Origin: Pseudomonas jinjuensis
Lineage (GTDB): Bacteria > Pseudomonadota > Gammaproteobacteria > Pseudomonadales > Pseudomonadaceae
NCBI RefSeq assembly: GCF_900103845.1
Contig: NZ_FNIJ01000007.1
Span: 247,141 to 311,140, forward strand
Reading direction: 5' to 3'
DNA length: 64,000 nt
Positions within the stretch are counted from its first letter, which is position 1; each line of letters starts with the position of its first letter. Position numbers and translations under genes: made by a program. Under the pieces are notes generated by a model that did no database searches, was not told where the DNA came from, and saw only the letters and a program-made list of their open reading frames with translations. Shown one piece after another: positions 63,969-64,000 of this stretch.

Positions 63969-64000
63969 GCGCGCCTCGGTTGAAGCGAAGGCCTCAACCA

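Overview
The window is a stretch of chromosome from a high-GC gammaproteobacterium of the genus Pseudomonas, close to the P. aeruginosa group. The evidence is the gene order, which follows the P. aeruginosa chromosome almost gene for gene (carB-greA ... rimP-nusA-infB ... pcnB-crcZ-cbrBA ... phuR/phuSTUVW-prrF ... mrcB ... ilvIHC-pssA-rrn), genus-specific regulators (CbrA/CbrB/CrcZ, PrrF), and near-identical protein lengths. Nearly all of it is core genome. I see no prophage, insertion sequence, integron or CRISPR array.

Layout. (1) 1-20 kb, all on the + strand: the end of carB, greA, a DUF4149 membrane protein, yhbY (the only reverse gene here), rlmE, ftsH, folP, glmM, tpiA, secG, tRNA-Leu(GAG), initiator tRNA-fMet, rimP-nusA-infB, rbfA-truB-rpsO-pnp and a periplasmic BON-domain protein. 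This is the translation, transcription and RNA-turnover block, joined by stop/start overlaps and punctuated by clear hairpin terminators. (2) 20-41 kb, almost all on the - strand: an envelope operon (a DUF748/AsmA-like protein with an OmpA-like tail plus two DUF2845 paralogues), a thiolase, a DUF2236 protein, acs, pgi, panD, the pcnB-folK-panB-panC cluster, the sRNA crcZ, cbrB, cbrA, the small membrane ORF cbrX, gluQ and dksA. The CbrAB-CrcZ carbon-catabolite circuit is visible down to its CbrB sites and sigma-54 promoter. (3) 41-52 kb: an aminotransferase and sfsA, then a heme/iron island: a Rieske protein, the heme receptor phuR (-), phuSTUVW (+) and two Fur-regulated PrrF sRNA genes (-) in a repeat-rich 1.1 kb spacer. 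(4) 52-59 kb: cbpA, a TfoX-C-like protein, an APH/P-loop kinase fusion, mrcB, a TPR lipoprotein, a YqcC protein and a DUF4124 protein. (5) 59-64 kb, + strand: ilvI-ilvH-ilvC, pssA, and three tandem rRNA-type promoters at the window end, so an rRNA operon should begin just outside.

The most interesting signals are regulatory or structural rather than a new gene cluster. The two prrF genes are about 560 bp apart instead of the close tandem of P. aeruginosa, with repeats between them, and the downstream copy has a diverged target-pairing core. A composite repeat (order C-A-B) occurs in inverted orientation on both sides of the phu/prrF2 island. Heme-pathway proteins lack expected histidines (PhuS third His; no His in the PhuR plug). 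A strong sigma-54 promoter precedes the BON-domain gene. The CbpA-like protein has Ala at the usual cNMP-ribose Glu. The functions given are inferred from sequence motifs and synteny recalled from memory; no database search was run.
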